A stretch of DNA of 64,000 nt from Sphingomonas sp. OV641 (lineage in GTDB: Bacteria; Pseudomonadota; Alphaproteobacteria; Sphingomonadales; Sphingomonadaceae), in contig NZ_FNZB01000005.1 in assembly GCF_900109205.1 (NCBI RefSeq), positions 73,561 to 137,560 on the forward strand, given 5' to 3'. This document shows, one piece after another, positions 52,373 through 61,538 of this stretch. Position 1 is the first letter of the stretch, and each line of letters opens with the position of its first letter. The translations under genes were made by a program, and so were the position numbers. The notes beneath the pieces are model-generated. The model searched no databases, was not told where the DNA came from, and was given only the letters and a program-made list of their open reading frames with translations.

Positions 52373-55300
52373 CACGCGAGCGCGTGCGTCGGGGTGGCAG
52401 GGTCGGGGCGTCGCCGTTGCGACCACCGGCCCGCCAGGGCGGTGATCGCTGGCAGCACCAGCAAGGTCAGGGCGGTCGAAGTAATGAGGCCGCCGATGAC
52501 GACGGTTGCGAGCGGCCGTTGCACCTCGGCACCTGTGCCGGTGGCGAGCGCCATCGGCACGAAGCCGAGCGATGCCACCAGCGCGGTCATCAGCACCGGG
52601 CGGACGCGCTCCATTGCGCCGTCCACGATCGCGTCATCGTCGCTCGCCCCTTCCTCGCGATGCTTCCCGATCGCGCTCATCATCACGAGGCCGTTGAGGA
52701 CGGCGACGCCCGACAGGGCGATGAACCCGACCGCTGCGGTGATCGAGAAGGGGATGCCGCGCAGCAGCAGCGCAAACACGCCCCCGGCAAGCGCCATCGG
52801 CACCGCCGAGAACACGATCGCCGCCGACACGAAGCTGCCGAGCGCCATGTAGAGCAGGGCGTAGATCGCAATGAAGCAGATCGGCACCACGATCAGCAGG
52901 CGTAGCCGAGCCGATTGCAGGCTCTCGAAGGTGCCGCCCCACTCGGTATACATGCCAGCGGGGAGCTGCATCTGGCCGATCTTCGCCTGCGCTTCCTCGA
53001 CGAACCCGCCAAGGTCGCGCCCACGCACGTTGATCTGCACGACCACCATCCGCTTGCCGTTCTCACGACTGATCTGGTTCAACCCTTGGGTGTAGTTGAA
53101 CCGGGCGACCTGGCTTAGCGGGATCGAGCGCGCCACCTGACCTTCGGCAGCGGGCAGCATCACCGGGATCGACCCCAGCGTCTCAAGGTCGTCCCGCTGC
53201 GCGTCGGGCAGGCGGACCACGACGTCGAACCGCCGGTCGCCCTCGAACAGCAGCCCGGCCTCACGCCCGCCAAGCGCAGCCGAGACGGTGTTCGCCACCT
53301 CCTCGACCGACAGGCCGTAACGGCCCGCCGCCTGACGGTCGATCTGCACGTCGAAGGTCGGCGCGCCGGACGTCTGTTCGGCACTCACGTCGCCAGCGCC
53401 GGGGATCGTGCGCATGACGGCGGCGATGCGCTTCGCCTGTTCGCTCATCGCGTCGAGGTCGTCGCCGTAAAGTTTGATCGCGACGTCGGCGCGAACGCCG
53501 GCGATCAGCTCGTTGAAGCGCATCTGGATCGGTTGCTGGATCTCCGTCCGGTTGCCGATCAGCGGCTTCATCCGCTCCTCGATGCGGCGAAGAATGTCCT
53601 CCTTGCTTTTCACCTCCGTCGGCCACTCGTTCTCCGGCTTGGGGATGACGTAGGTATCCGACGCATTGGGTGGCATCGGATCGGTGCCGAGGTCGGCGTT
53701 ACCGTTCTTGGAGAAGACCAGCGCCACCTCCGGCAGCGTCTTCAATGCATTCTCGATCTGGAGCTGCATCTGCGTCGATTGGTCGATCGACGCAGATGGC
53801 ACGCGGAAGTTGGTGACGGTTATGTCCTTCTCGTCGAGCTGCGGCATGAACTCCTCGCCGAGGAAGCCAAAGCTCAGCACGGCCGCGACGAACACGCCGA
53901 CACCGCCCAGGATGAAGGGCATCGGGCGGGCGACAGCCCGGCCCAGCACGGGGGCGTAGCGTTCCTTGAACCAGCGGATCGGCTTCACTTCCGTCTCACT
54001 GACCCGGCCCTTGACGACGATCGCGATCATCGCGGGAACGAAGGTAAGCGACAGGACGAAAGCAGAGGCGAGCGCCACCATCAACGTGATCGCCATCGGC
54101 GCGAACGTCTTGCCCTCAACGCCCTGGAAGGTGAGCAGCGGCACGAAGACGAGGAAGATGATGAGCTGACCATAAACGGTCGGCCGCACCATCTCCTTGG
54201 CCGCGAGCGTCGTTTCCTCCATCCGCTCTTCGCGGGTGAGAAGCCGGCCTTCATGCTCCTGGCGTTCGGCGAGGCGGCGAAGCGCGTTCTCGACGATGAT
54301 GACGGCGCCGTCGACGATCAACCCGAAATCGAGCGCGCCGAGGCTCATCAGATTGCCCGACACGCCCAGCCCGTTCATTCCTGCGGCCGTCATCAACATG
54401 GTAATCGGGATGACTGCGGCGGTGATGAGCGCAGCGCGGATGTTGCCGAGCAGCAGGAACAGCACGACGATGACGAGCAGCGCGCCTTCGGTCAGGTTCT
54501 TTTCCACCGTCGCGATCGTCGCGTTGACGAGCTTTGAGCGGTTATAGACCGGCTCGGCGAACACGTCGGGCGGCAGCGCCTTGTTGATCTGCGTCAGCTT
54601 CTCGGCGGCGTCTGTCGCGACGATGCGGCTGTTGTCGCCTACCAGCATCAGCACGGTCGAGATGACCGCTTCCGATCCCATGCGACTGCCGGAGCCGGTG
54701 CGGACCGCACCGCCGATCACCACCTGGCCCACGTCCTTGACGCGAACGGGGACGCCGTTGCGGGTCGCGACGACGGCTTCCTGAATGTCTTCGATCGACT
54801 TCAGACGAGCATCGGCGCGGACAAGGAAGCTCTCGCCAGCGCGGCGGACATAGTTCGACCCGGCGGAGAGGTTGGCCCGCTCCATCGCATCCGCCAGCTC
54901 CGTGACGGACAATCCATAGCTGGCGAGCGCGTTGAGGTTCGGCTCGATCAGATATTGCTTCACATAGCCGCCGTTGGAATCGACGCCGGCGACGCCGCGC
55001 ACCGCCCGCATCTGCGGGCGGATGATCCAGTCCTGCACCGTGCGGAGATAGGCGGCCTTCGCCAGTTCGGTGGTCAGCCGCTCGCCCTCGGGGGTGAGGT
55101 AGCTGCCGTCCGACTGCCAGCCCGGTTTGCCGTCGACCGTCTTCAGGCCCTTGCCGTCGGGATGGCGGAAGGCGACCGAATAGAAGAAGATCTCGCCAAG
55201 CCCGGTGCTGAGCGGCGCGAGGATCGGCTGCGCGTTGGCGGGAAGGCTGTCGCGCGACTGTGCGAGCCGTTCCGTCACCTGCTGGCGCGCAAAGTAAATA

Positions 55301-55605
55301 TCGGTGCGGTCGGTAAAGACCGCTGTCACCTGGCTGAAGCCATTGCGTGAGATGGAGCGGGTCATCTCAAGCCCTGGTATTCCGGCAAGCGCCGTCTCCA
55401 CCGGGAACGTCACCTGCTTCTCGATGTCGACCGGCCCCAGCGTCGGCGCGAAGGTGCTGATCTGGACCTGCCGGTTGGTGACGTCGGGCACGGCGTCGAT
55501 CGGCAGCTTGGTGATCTGCCAGAGGCCGAAGCCGATGACGACGAGGGTCAGGAAGGCGACAAGCCATCGCATCCGGACCGAAAGGGAGAGGATGCGGCCG
55601 ATCAT
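52372..55605 (-). CDS. czcA: Heavy-metal RND efflux pump (CzcA/CnrA type)
   Basis: 1077 aa, full-length HME-RND transporter. Twelve spans are implied by the two hydrophobic blocks. The proton-relay signature in the fourth span, LDFGLIVDGAVIIVEN, is the DFG-DGA-EN form of divalent-cation pumps (Co, Zn, Cd, Ni) rather than Cu/Ag pumps. Large periplasmic loops follow spans 1 and 7. It forms a trans-envelope complex with the adaptor and outer-membrane factor encoded just upstream. The start overlaps the adaptor stop (ATGA). Confidence 0.93.
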   Translation of the reverse strand: MIGRILSLSVRMRWLVAFLTLVVIGFGLWQITKLPIDAVPDVTNRQVQISTFAPTLGPVDIEKQVTFPVETALAGIPGLEMTRSISRNGFSQVTAVFTDRTDIYFARQQVTERLAQSRDSLPANAQPILAPLSTGLGEIFFYSVAFRHPDGKGLKTVDGKPGWQSDGSYLTPEGERLTTELAKAAYLRTVQDWIIRPQMRAVRGVAGVDSNGGYVKQYLIEPNLNALASYGLSVTELADAMERANLSAGSNYVRRAGESFLVRADARLKSIEDIQEAVVATRNGVPVRVKDVGQVVIGGAVRTGSGSRMGSEAVISTVLMLVGDNSRIVATDAAEKLTQINKALPPDVFAEPVYNRSKLVNATIATVEKNLTEGALLVIVVLFLLLGNIRAALITAAVIPITMLMTAAGMNGLGVSGNLMSLGALDFGLIVDGAVIIVENALRRLAERQEHEGRLLTREERMEETTLAAKEMVRPTVYGQLIIFLVFVPLLTFQGVEGKTFAPMAITLMVALASAFVLSLTFVPAMIAIVVKGRVSETEVKPIRWFKERYAPVLGRAVARPMPFILGGVGVFVAAVLSFGFLGEEFMPQLDEKDITVTNFRVPSASIDQSTQMQLQIENALKTLPEVALVFSKNGNADLGTDPMPPNASDTYVIPKPENEWPTEVKSKEDILRRIEERMKPLIGNRTEIQQPIQMRFNELIAGVRADVAIKLYGDDLDAMSEQAKRIAAVMRTIPGAGDVSAEQTSGAPTFDVQIDRQAAGRYGLSVEEVANTVSAALGGREAGLLFEGDRRFDVVVRLPDAQRDDLETLGSIPVMLPAAEGQVARSIPLSQVARFNYTQGLNQISRENGKRMVVVQINVRGRDLGGFVEEAQAKIGQMQLPAGMYTEWGGTFESLQSARLRLLIVVPICFIAIYALLYMALGSFVSAAIVFSAVPMALAGGVFALLLRGIPFSITAAVGFIALSGVAVLNGLVMMSAIGKHREEGASDDDAIVDGAMERVRPVLMTALVASLGFVPMALATGTGAEVQRPLATVVIGGLITSTALTLLVLPAITALAGRWSQRRRPDPATPTHALA

Positions 55606-56756
55606 TCCGCCGACTCCTTCTCGATCTCGGCCTTGAGAAGGAAAGCGTTGGTGGTGGCGATCTGCGTGCCGGCGGCAAGGCCGCCGGTGATCGCCACCAT
55701 CCCGCCCGATCGGCTGCCGATCTGAACCGGCTGCGCGCGGAAGCCCTGGCCGGTGCGGACGAACACCACGCTGTCGCTGCCAAGCGTCTGCACCGCGTCT
55801 TGCGGCACCATCACGCCGCTCTTTGCGGCCCCGCCACTGGCGAGGATGCGAGCCTGAACAAGCTGGCCCGGGGCAAGCGTGCTGCCGCCGGCGGTCGGCG
55901 TGACGACGACCGTCGCGGTCCGCGATTGCGGATCGACGACGCCGGTCGCCGAACGCACCCGCCCTTCTATCGTGCGACCGTCTGTGGTGGTCAGCTCTAC
56001 CCTGTCGCCTTCTCGGACACGGCCAGCATCGGCAGGCGGGACGCTTGCGGTAATCTGAAGCCGGCTCGGATCGGCGACGCGGAACAGCTCGGTTTCAGCC
56101 GCGACGAACTGGCCGAGATTGGCACCGGCATTGGTAACGCGCCCCGAAACGGGGCTGACGACCGCAACCGATCGACCGTCGCCCGACACGCGAGCCGCGC
56201 CCGCGGCGGCGCTAGCCCGGCGAGCGTCGGCCTGGGCGACGGCAAGGTTGGCCTGTGCCGATTCATAGTCGGCGCGGGGTGTCACACCCTGCGCGAGCAA
56301 ACCGCGCTCTCGTTCGAGCTGACGCGCGGCGAGGGTGACGCGCGCGGATGCGGCCGAGCGGTCGGCTGCGATTTGTGAAGCGTCGCGGCTCTCGACCAAT
56401 GCAAGGGTCTGGCCGGCGCGAACCGGATCGCCGATGCGGACCATGATACGGCTGACCGTGCCTGGCGCGCGCGCGGTCAGCACCGCCTCGGCGTCGGGCG
56501 TCGCCTCGACCGTGGCGGAGGCAAGGATCGCGGCGTCCAGCTCGCCGGATGCCGCCGGGGCTACAGTGATTTGCGATGCTGAAAGCGCCTGTTGCGTCAT
56601 CGCGACCGTGTTCGACGGCTTTGCTGGCGCTGCGGCTTCCGTAGGGGCAGGGGCGGGGGTGGACGATTGGGTGAGGCGCGCAGCGCCGAACCCAAGCGCA
56701 GCGGCAGCGACCAGGCCAATGGCGGCGCCGGTGTAGAGACGATTTTTATCGGTCAT
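55602..56756 (-). CDS. czcB: RND periplasmic adaptor (CzcB/CusB type)
   Basis: 384 aa. N-terminal membrane anchor (GAAIGLVAAAALGFGAARL), then the HlyD-type hairpin: VLTARAPGTVSRIMVRIGDPVRAGQTLALVES, a coiled coil (ARVTLAARQLERERGLLAQG), VVSPVSGRV and the beta-barrel with RVREGDRVELTTTDG. It links the pump to the outer-membrane channel. Start and stop overlap both neighbours, so the C-B-A genes are translated as one unit. Confidence 0.92.
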   Translation of the reverse strand: MTDKNRLYTGAAIGLVAAAALGFGAARLTQSSTPAPAPTEAAAPAKPSNTVAMTQQALSASQITVAPAASGELDAAILASATVEATPDAEAVLTARAPGTVSRIMVRIGDPVRAGQTLALVESRDASQIAADRSAASARVTLAARQLERERGLLAQGVTPRADYESAQANLAVAQADARRASAAAGAARVSGDGRSVAVVSPVSGRVTNAGANLGQFVAAETELFRVADPSRLQITASVPPADAGRVREGDRVELTTTDGRTIEGRVRSATGVVDPQSRTATVVVTPTAGGSTLAPGQLVQARILASGGAAKSGVMVPQDAVQTLGSDSVVFVRTGQGFRAQPVQIGSRSGGMVAITGGLAAGTQIATTNAFLLKAEIEKESAE

Positions 56757-58012
56757 TGCACCGCTTCTCCGGTGATGGTGAGGCCCTGCAGACGGGCCAG
56801 ATTGGCGCGAGCGTCGAGGCGCGCTGCGGCGGCGTCGAGGATGACGCCACGGGCGACCCCGAGATTGTGACGCGCGGCAAGGAGTTCGATCAGCGGGCTT
56901 TTGCCCGCCTCGTAGGCCACGCGAGCGAGGCGATAGCCCTCTTGGGCGGTCGCCAACGTCCGCTGCGCGGCAGCGGCGCGAGCGTCGGCTGCCTCTACCA
57001 GTGCGAGACCAGCGCGTGTCCCCGCCTCGGCTTCGAGCCGGGCTGCTGCGGCACGCGCCTCGGCACCTTGCAGTTCGGCACGTGCCGCCGAGATGTTGCC
57101 CCGGTTGCGATCGAAGAGGGGCAGCGGGACGGATATGCCGGCAACGACGGCGGGGCCGCTCGCGACGCGAAGCTGGCGCACGCCGAGCTGCGCGGTGACG
57201 TTGGGGATGGCGAGGCGCTGTTGCACCGTCACCGCTCGCGCTGCGGCGTCCCGTTCGGCTTCTGCAACGCGCACCATCGTCGCCTGCATAGGGTCGATGG
57301 GGCCGAACGCCGGCTTGGCGTCGAGCCGATCCAAGAGTGATTCCGACAGGCCGGTGAAGGGGGTTGTAATACCGGCCAGCGCGGACAGGCGTGCCAGCGC
57401 GGCCGTCTTGAGGGCGCGCGCGTTTTCGAGGTCGGCCTGAAGCGTGTTGAGTTCTGTTTCAGCCTGCACCTGCCGGAGGCGGGCTTCCTTGCCAGCGCCG
57501 ACCAAGGCGCGGGCCACCTTCAGGTCGTCGGTCGCCTCCTCAACTTCGTCCTCGGCAATAGCGATGCGCCGATCGGCGATCTCGGCGCCGGCATAGGCGC
57601 GTGCCAGCTCGGTCGCATAGACAAGGCGACCATCGCGATTGCGCGCCTGCGCCGCGACGATGCCGGCTTCACCGGCGGCGATCCGGGCTGATCGCTTGCC
57701 ACCCAGCTCGATGGGCTGATCGATCTGGAACGTCGTTTGCTGCTGGTTGCGCGCGTTGCGATCGAGGTCGCCCGCGAAATTTTCGGCATAGACGTTGATC
57801 GACGGGTTAGGCCGCGCGCGAGCTTGCTCGGCAAGGCCCCGCGCGCGGGCGACGTCGGCTTCCAAGACCGTGACGCGGGGCACATCGCGCGTCTGGTTCA
57901 GAAGCTGTGCGAAAGGGGGCGCGGTCTGCGACCACGCTGCACCCGCGGGCCATAGCGCCGCGAGCGTGCCGGCCAGCGCAAGCACGCGCTGCCGGCGATA
58001 ACTGCCGTTCAT
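56753..58012 (-). CDS. czcC: Outer-membrane efflux factor (CzcC/TolC type)
   Basis: 419 aa. Signal peptide (LWPAGAAWSQT) and two TolC-like repeats with long coiled coils: NPSINVYAENFAGDLDRNARNQQQTTFQIDQPIELGGKRSAR, and VASGPAVVAGISVPLPLFDRNRGNI. The repeated PLFDRNRG/QPIELGGKR motifs are typical of CzcC. It is the outer-membrane tunnel of the efflux system. ATG 58012 is the first good start after the His-rich gene. Confidence 0.92.
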   Translation of the reverse strand: MNGSYRRQRVLALAGTLAALWPAGAAWSQTAPPFAQLLNQTRDVPRVTVLEADVARARGLAEQARARPNPSINVYAENFAGDLDRNARNQQQTTFQIDQPIELGGKRSARIAAGEAGIVAAQARNRDGRLVYATELARAYAGAEIADRRIAIAEDEVEEATDDLKVARALVGAGKEARLRQVQAETELNTLQADLENARALKTAALARLSALAGITTPFTGLSESLLDRLDAKPAFGPIDPMQATMVRVAEAERDAAARAVTVQQRLAIPNVTAQLGVRQLRVASGPAVVAGISVPLPLFDRNRGNISAARAELQGAEARAAAARLEAEAGTRAGLALVEAADARAAAAQRTLATAQEGYRLARVAYEAGKSPLIELLAARHNLGVARGVILDAAAARLDARANLARLQGLTITGEAVQ

Positions 58013-58065
58013 AATCCATAATCCTCCAGGGGTAAGTCTGTCGGCGCGTCACGCGCCGGCGAGAC

Positions 58066-58440
58066 TCATCCGCGGGGAGGGCGCAGGAGCTTGGAAGGAT
58101 CGATACCGCTCGCCAGCGATGTGGTGAGGATCGACCACGCGCGAGCGGCGACGATCGCCGGCACTTTCGCAGTCGTCGGCCCGTCGAAGGCGACCCAATG
58201 ACCAGCGGCATGAGCGAGAACATGCACCGGACTGTCGCCGCCAGTCTGCTTGGCGGGAGCGTGATCGTTATGCTCGGCCGCAGCCGCATGGTCATGGTCA
58301 TGGTCGACGGCGGCGACTTGCACGGGCACATGGTCATGGACCATCGCGCTGTGCCACGACGACGCCGCGACGAGGCCGAGCATGGCGACGAGCGCCAGCA
58401 CGGCTCCGAACAGCGCGGAAGAGGAACGACGCATCGCCAT
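58066..58440 (-). CDS. Histidine-rich periplasmic protein (CzcI-like)
   Basis: 124 aa. A single N-terminal hydrophobic segment (LFGAVLALVAMLGLVAAS) is followed by a metal-binding stretch, HDHVPVQVAAVDHDHDHAAAAEHNDH, with many His. The C-half is helical. Small His-rich proteins head czc/cnr operons and buffer or sense metal in the periplasm. It lies 53 bases before the outer-membrane factor gene. Confidence 0.75.
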   Translation of the reverse strand: MAMRRSSSALFGAVLALVAMLGLVAASSWHSAMVHDHVPVQVAAVDHDHDHAAAAEHNDHAPAKQTGGDSPVHVLAHAAGHWVAFDGPTTAKVPAIVAARAWSILTTSLASGIDPSKLLRPPRG

Positions 58441-58481
58441 CGTGCGCAGCGTAGGCGGACGTTGGGAACGGGGCAAGGAAA

Positions 58482-59807
58482 TCACTTACCCGGCCATTTT
58501 GGATGGCGACGGTCGATCACATAGGGATGTTCGCCGTGGCTGTGGACCGCGAGATGCGGATCATCGGCGGCGAGGTCGCTATGTTCATGCGCGATCACGT
58601 CGGGGTCGTTCGCGGGCCATATACGGACGGCGACGAGGGTGCCGATCGCAGCAAGAACGGCCATCGCACCGAACGCCGCCTCCATTCCGACGCGAGCGCC
58701 GAGCTGGCCGACGAGCGGATAGCAGACCAGCCAGCAGACGTGGCTGAGTGCGAATTGTGCCGCGAACAATGCGGGGCGATCATCGGCGTTCGCCGACCGA
58801 CGTAGCAGCCGTCCCGATGGCGTGACGCTCGCTGAATAGGCGACGCCCAGCACCAACCATCCGCCGAGCAGGACATGCCAGTAGGCCGGGCCTGGCTGCA
58901 TGATGGCGGTGATCGCGGCGAGGGCCGCGAGCGCCAACGTCAGGATAGCGGCGGCGACCAGCATGACGGTCCGATCCGCAATCCGATCGAGGATACGAGG
59001 CAGGGTCAGCGCAGCGGTGATCGAGCCGCCCCCGAAGGCGGCGAGGGTCAACGCGACGTCGCGCTGGCTTAGGCCCATGCCTTTCACGATAACGACGGTG
59101 TTGACGATCACCATTGCGCTCGCGGCGGCAGCGGTGAGGGTCAGCGCCAGCAATCCGCGCAGGCGAGGCGTCGCGAGGTATATACGCGTGCCCCGCGTCG
59201 TCTTGTCGTAGATGCCGCCCTCGGCCTCAACCGGCGCCGGTCGGGGCAGGACGGTCGATACGACCAGCAGCGCCGACGCGACAAAGCCTATCGCGGTGCC
59301 CGAGAACAGCCAGTGGTAGCTCATCACCGTCAAAAGACCGGCCGCGAGGATCGGGCTCGTCAGGCTCTCCATGTCATAGGCGAGGCGGGACAGGGACAGC
59401 GCGCGGGTATAGTCGCGTTCCTCCGGGAGGACGTCCGGGATCGTAGCCTGAAAGGTTGGCGTGAACGCGGCCGATGCCGATTGCAGGACGAAGATCAAGA
59501 TATAGACCTGCCAGACTTGGTTCACGAACGGCAGGCAAATGGCGACACCGGCGCGGATCACGTCCATTCCGACCAGCAAGGCACGGCGTGGCACGCGATT
59601 GGCGAACGCGCCGGCGATCGGCGCGACGCCGATATAGGCGACCATCTTAATCGCAAGCGCAGTCCCCAGCACCGCCCCGGCACTGCCGCCAGCTATGTCG
59701 TAAGCGAGCAAGCCGAGCGCGACCGTCGCCAGTCCCGTTCCTACAAGCGCGATGATCTGCGCGAGGAAAAGGTGCCGATACGTGCGGTTGGCGAGGACAC
59801 TGAGCAT
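58482..59807 (-). CDS. MFS metal exporter with His-rich tail (NreB-like)
   Basis: 441 aa, twelve spans. The first repeat has GTGLATVALGLLAYDIAGGSAGAVLGTALA and RVPRRALLVGMDVIRA, as in MFS_3 exporters. The C-terminus HEHSDLAADDPHLAVHSHGEHPYVIDRRH is His-rich, as in nickel exporter NreB. It probably exports Ni or Co from the cytoplasm to the periplasm for the RND complex. ATG 59807 has no ribosome site and lies 12 bases from the first operator, so a leaderless or very short message is likely. Confidence 0.85.
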   Translation of the reverse strand: MLSVLANRTYRHLFLAQIIALVGTGLATVALGLLAYDIAGGSAGAVLGTALAIKMVAYIGVAPIAGAFANRVPRRALLVGMDVIRAGVAICLPFVNQVWQVYILIFVLQSASAAFTPTFQATIPDVLPEERDYTRALSLSRLAYDMESLTSPILAAGLLTVMSYHWLFSGTAIGFVASALLVVSTVLPRPAPVEAEGGIYDKTTRGTRIYLATPRLRGLLALTLTAAAASAMVIVNTVVIVKGMGLSQRDVALTLAAFGGGSITAALTLPRILDRIADRTVMLVAAAILTLALAALAAITAIMQPGPAYWHVLLGGWLVLGVAYSASVTPSGRLLRRSANADDRPALFAAQFALSHVCWLVCYPLVGQLGARVGMEAAFGAMAVLAAIGTLVAVRIWPANDPDVIAHEHSDLAADDPHLAVHSHGEHPYVIDRRHPKWPGK

Positions 59808-59818
59808 GATCGCGCTAT

Positions 59819-59857
59819 ATCCCCCCGGGGGATCGAGTCTATCCCCCCTGGGGGATA
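59819..59857. promoter_or_regulatory. Twin GC-tract operators of the CsoR/RcnR-type repressor
   Basis: ATCCCCCCGGGGGAT (59819-59833) and TATCCCCCCTGGGGGATA (59840-59857) are two dyads, 21 bases centre to centre, in the gap between the divergent exporter and repressor genes. CsoR/RcnR proteins bind exactly such TA-flanked G/C tracts. Binding here would shut both directions. Confidence 0.85.
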
Positions 59858-59893
59858 CTCGACAGCAGCCCCTCACGCGCACTAAATAAGGGG

Positions 59894-60163
59894 ATGGCCC
59901 ATCACGCTCACACCAGCCACCCCGCAATCGTCAAACGGCTCAACCGCGTCGCTGGTCATCTGCGTAGCATCGTCGGCATGATCGAAGAGGAGCGCCCCTG
60001 CGTCGATATTGCGCAACAGCTTCAAGCGGTCGAAAACGCCATCGCCAGCGCCAAGCGCGCGCTCATCAACGATCATATCGACCATTGCCTAGTCCATGCC
60101 GAAGAAGGTGAGGGGACCAAGGCGGCGGTGGAGCAGTTCCGCGCGATCTCAAAATACTGGTGA
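59894..60163 (+). CDS. CsoR/RcnR/FrmR-family metal-responsive repressor
   Basis: 89 aa, all-helical family. Candidate metal ligands are His3, Cys36 (ERPCVDIAQQL), His61 and His64/Cys65 (NDHIDHCLVH), matching the W-X-Y-Z positions of RcnR and CsoR. It should release the operators on Ni/Co (or another divalent metal) and let the efflux operon be expressed. The start ATG 59894 has AAGGGG directly adjoining. Divergent from the exporter gene with both operators between. Confidence 0.92.
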   Translation: MAHHAHTSHPAIVKRLNRVAGHLRSIVGMIEEERPCVDIAQQLQAVENAIASAKRALINDHIDHCLVHAEEGEGTKAAVEQFRAISKYW

Positions 60164-60180
60164 TGCGCCGCGCGGCGAGG

Positions 60181-60200
60181 GGTGTGCCACGTGGCACACC
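60181..60200. promoter_or_regulatory. 20-bp palindrome, parS-like, copy 2
   Basis: GGTGTGCCAC joined to its exact complement GTGGCACACC, equal to the inner 20 bp of 50006-50025. The 15 bases to its right also resemble those beside copy 1 (CCTC...GA-CG-TACC). A CGCCGCGCGGCG palindrome lies just to its left at 60167. It lies between the repressor and the Abi gene. Confidence 0.65.
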
Positions 60201-60224
60201 TCCTGAAGACCGCTACCGGGCGCA

Positions 60225-61184
60225 TTAGGCCCAGATCGCTTCCTGATCCCAGCCTTCGAGAAACCCGCCCTGCGCGGCGCTGGCGAATGGCATTTCGGGG
60301 AAGGAAAGCCAATGTGCTTTCATCCGGCCACTCCACGATGTGCCCGGATTGATCCGCTTGGCGAGATAGGAGGCAACTGCCGCCGCGCCATAGACACGGT
60401 TCCGCTGCACGACGTCGTTGCCGATATGGACCATGCGCGGCGCCTCGAACGCTTTGGGCACCTGGGGCTGGTTGATGATGCCGGTATTCCACAGCCGGGA
60501 ATGATGCGCGCTGATGTTGCGCACGAAGGCAAGGCTCTTGATCCAGCTCACCAGCGTGTCGGGGAGCAGATTATAGCGTTTTGCGATGGCGAAACGGTCG
60601 TTGGGATGCGCCATTTCGAGCAGCCAGGATAGCGTTCCAAAATCCCATGCCTCGACAGCCATCCAGATCGGCATTGGCGGCGTGTAGGTATTGTAGAACT
60701 CCGACACCCAATCGTCTTTACAGCGGTCGACGGAATCGTCCGCCTTCGCCAACCAGCTCAGGTGCCGGGTCGTGCCTTTAAAATTAGCGTTCGCACGATT
60801 GGGATCGAGGTAGGCGACCGATCGATGGGCGAACAGGTCACGATTCCCGAGCGCATGGGCGAGATCGACGCGCAGCGCGACTTCGATCCGTTCGATGGCA
60901 TCGAGGAAGAGCAAGCGGAGCTGCTTGTCGAAGAGATAGAGATCGACGGCATGGCGAAACTCGGCACCGGCTTGAAACTGGTCGGTGCGAATGGTGCGCG
61001 TGGCATCGTCGGGATCGGGGATGCGCTCTTGCAGCGGTTGCCAATAGGGCGACAGGCGACCGTAGCCGATTCGCTCAAGATGGCGGATGGCTTTGGCTTG
61101 GTCGGTGACGCCCAAACCGCGGCCTTCAAGGAGGGCGAGCTGGTCGGCGAAGCTGAGATGGGGTTTGGCGTAGGGCGGAAGCAT
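60225..61184 (-). CDS. Abi_2 (AbiD/AbiF) family HEPN protein
   Basis: 319 aa. The Abi_2 pattern starts YAKPHLSFADQLALLEGRGL and continues with LYLFDKQLRLLFLDAIERIEVALRVDLAHALG, MPIWMAVEAWDFGTLSWLL and the HEPN RNase motif RNISAHHSRLWN (R-x4-H). Members abort phage infection by cutting RNA. It could protect the plasmid host. No close antitoxin gene is seen, so it may be single-gene or act on phage cues. Confidence 0.87.
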   Translation of the reverse strand: MLPPYAKPHLSFADQLALLEGRGLGVTDQAKAIRHLERIGYGRLSPYWQPLQERIPDPDDATRTIRTDQFQAGAEFRHAVDLYLFDKQLRLLFLDAIERIEVALRVDLAHALGNRDLFAHRSVAYLDPNRANANFKGTTRHLSWLAKADDSVDRCKDDWVSEFYNTYTPPMPIWMAVEAWDFGTLSWLLEMAHPNDRFAIAKRYNLLPDTLVSWIKSLAFVRNISAHHSRLWNTGIINQPQVPKAFEAPRMVHIGNDVVQRNRVYGAAAVASYLAKRINPGTSWSGRMKAHWLSFPEMPFASAAQGGFLEGWDQEAIWA

Positions 61185-61538
61185 CGCCCCAGATATGAAG
61201 AAGGCCGCCCCTTGATGCCATAGGCAACAGCGGGGACGGCCATGTTGTCCTCTATCTAGATGTTCGGGTCTGAGGATTCAATTAAAAATTGACGGCGGGT
61301 CGCCGCGTGACCGCTCGGGCGAGGCAAACGCGCTCCGACAAATTTTGGGGGAGGCAAATCTGTCTCCGCCCTATATGCTTCCTTATCCTGATTACACGGT
61401 ATCGTGTTTACGGGCTCACTGTGCTTCGTGAGACATTGGTGCCTCCCTCACTAGGGACAACAATGTCTCCGAGTGGGCGACGTTTTTGTCTCCCCACCCC
61501 CTCTGGAAATGGTGCGCGAATGTGCTATTTCCACCATC
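61185..61538. promoter_or_regulatory. Control region upstream of the winged-helix gene
   Basis: No gene in about 350 bases. GAGACATTG (61430-61438) and CAATGTCTC (61461-61469) form a 9-bp inverted repeat, and related TGTCTCC/TGCCTCC motifs recur four times between 61360 and 61490. This resembles an operator or short iteron array for the downstream DNA-binding protein. Confidence 0.5.
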
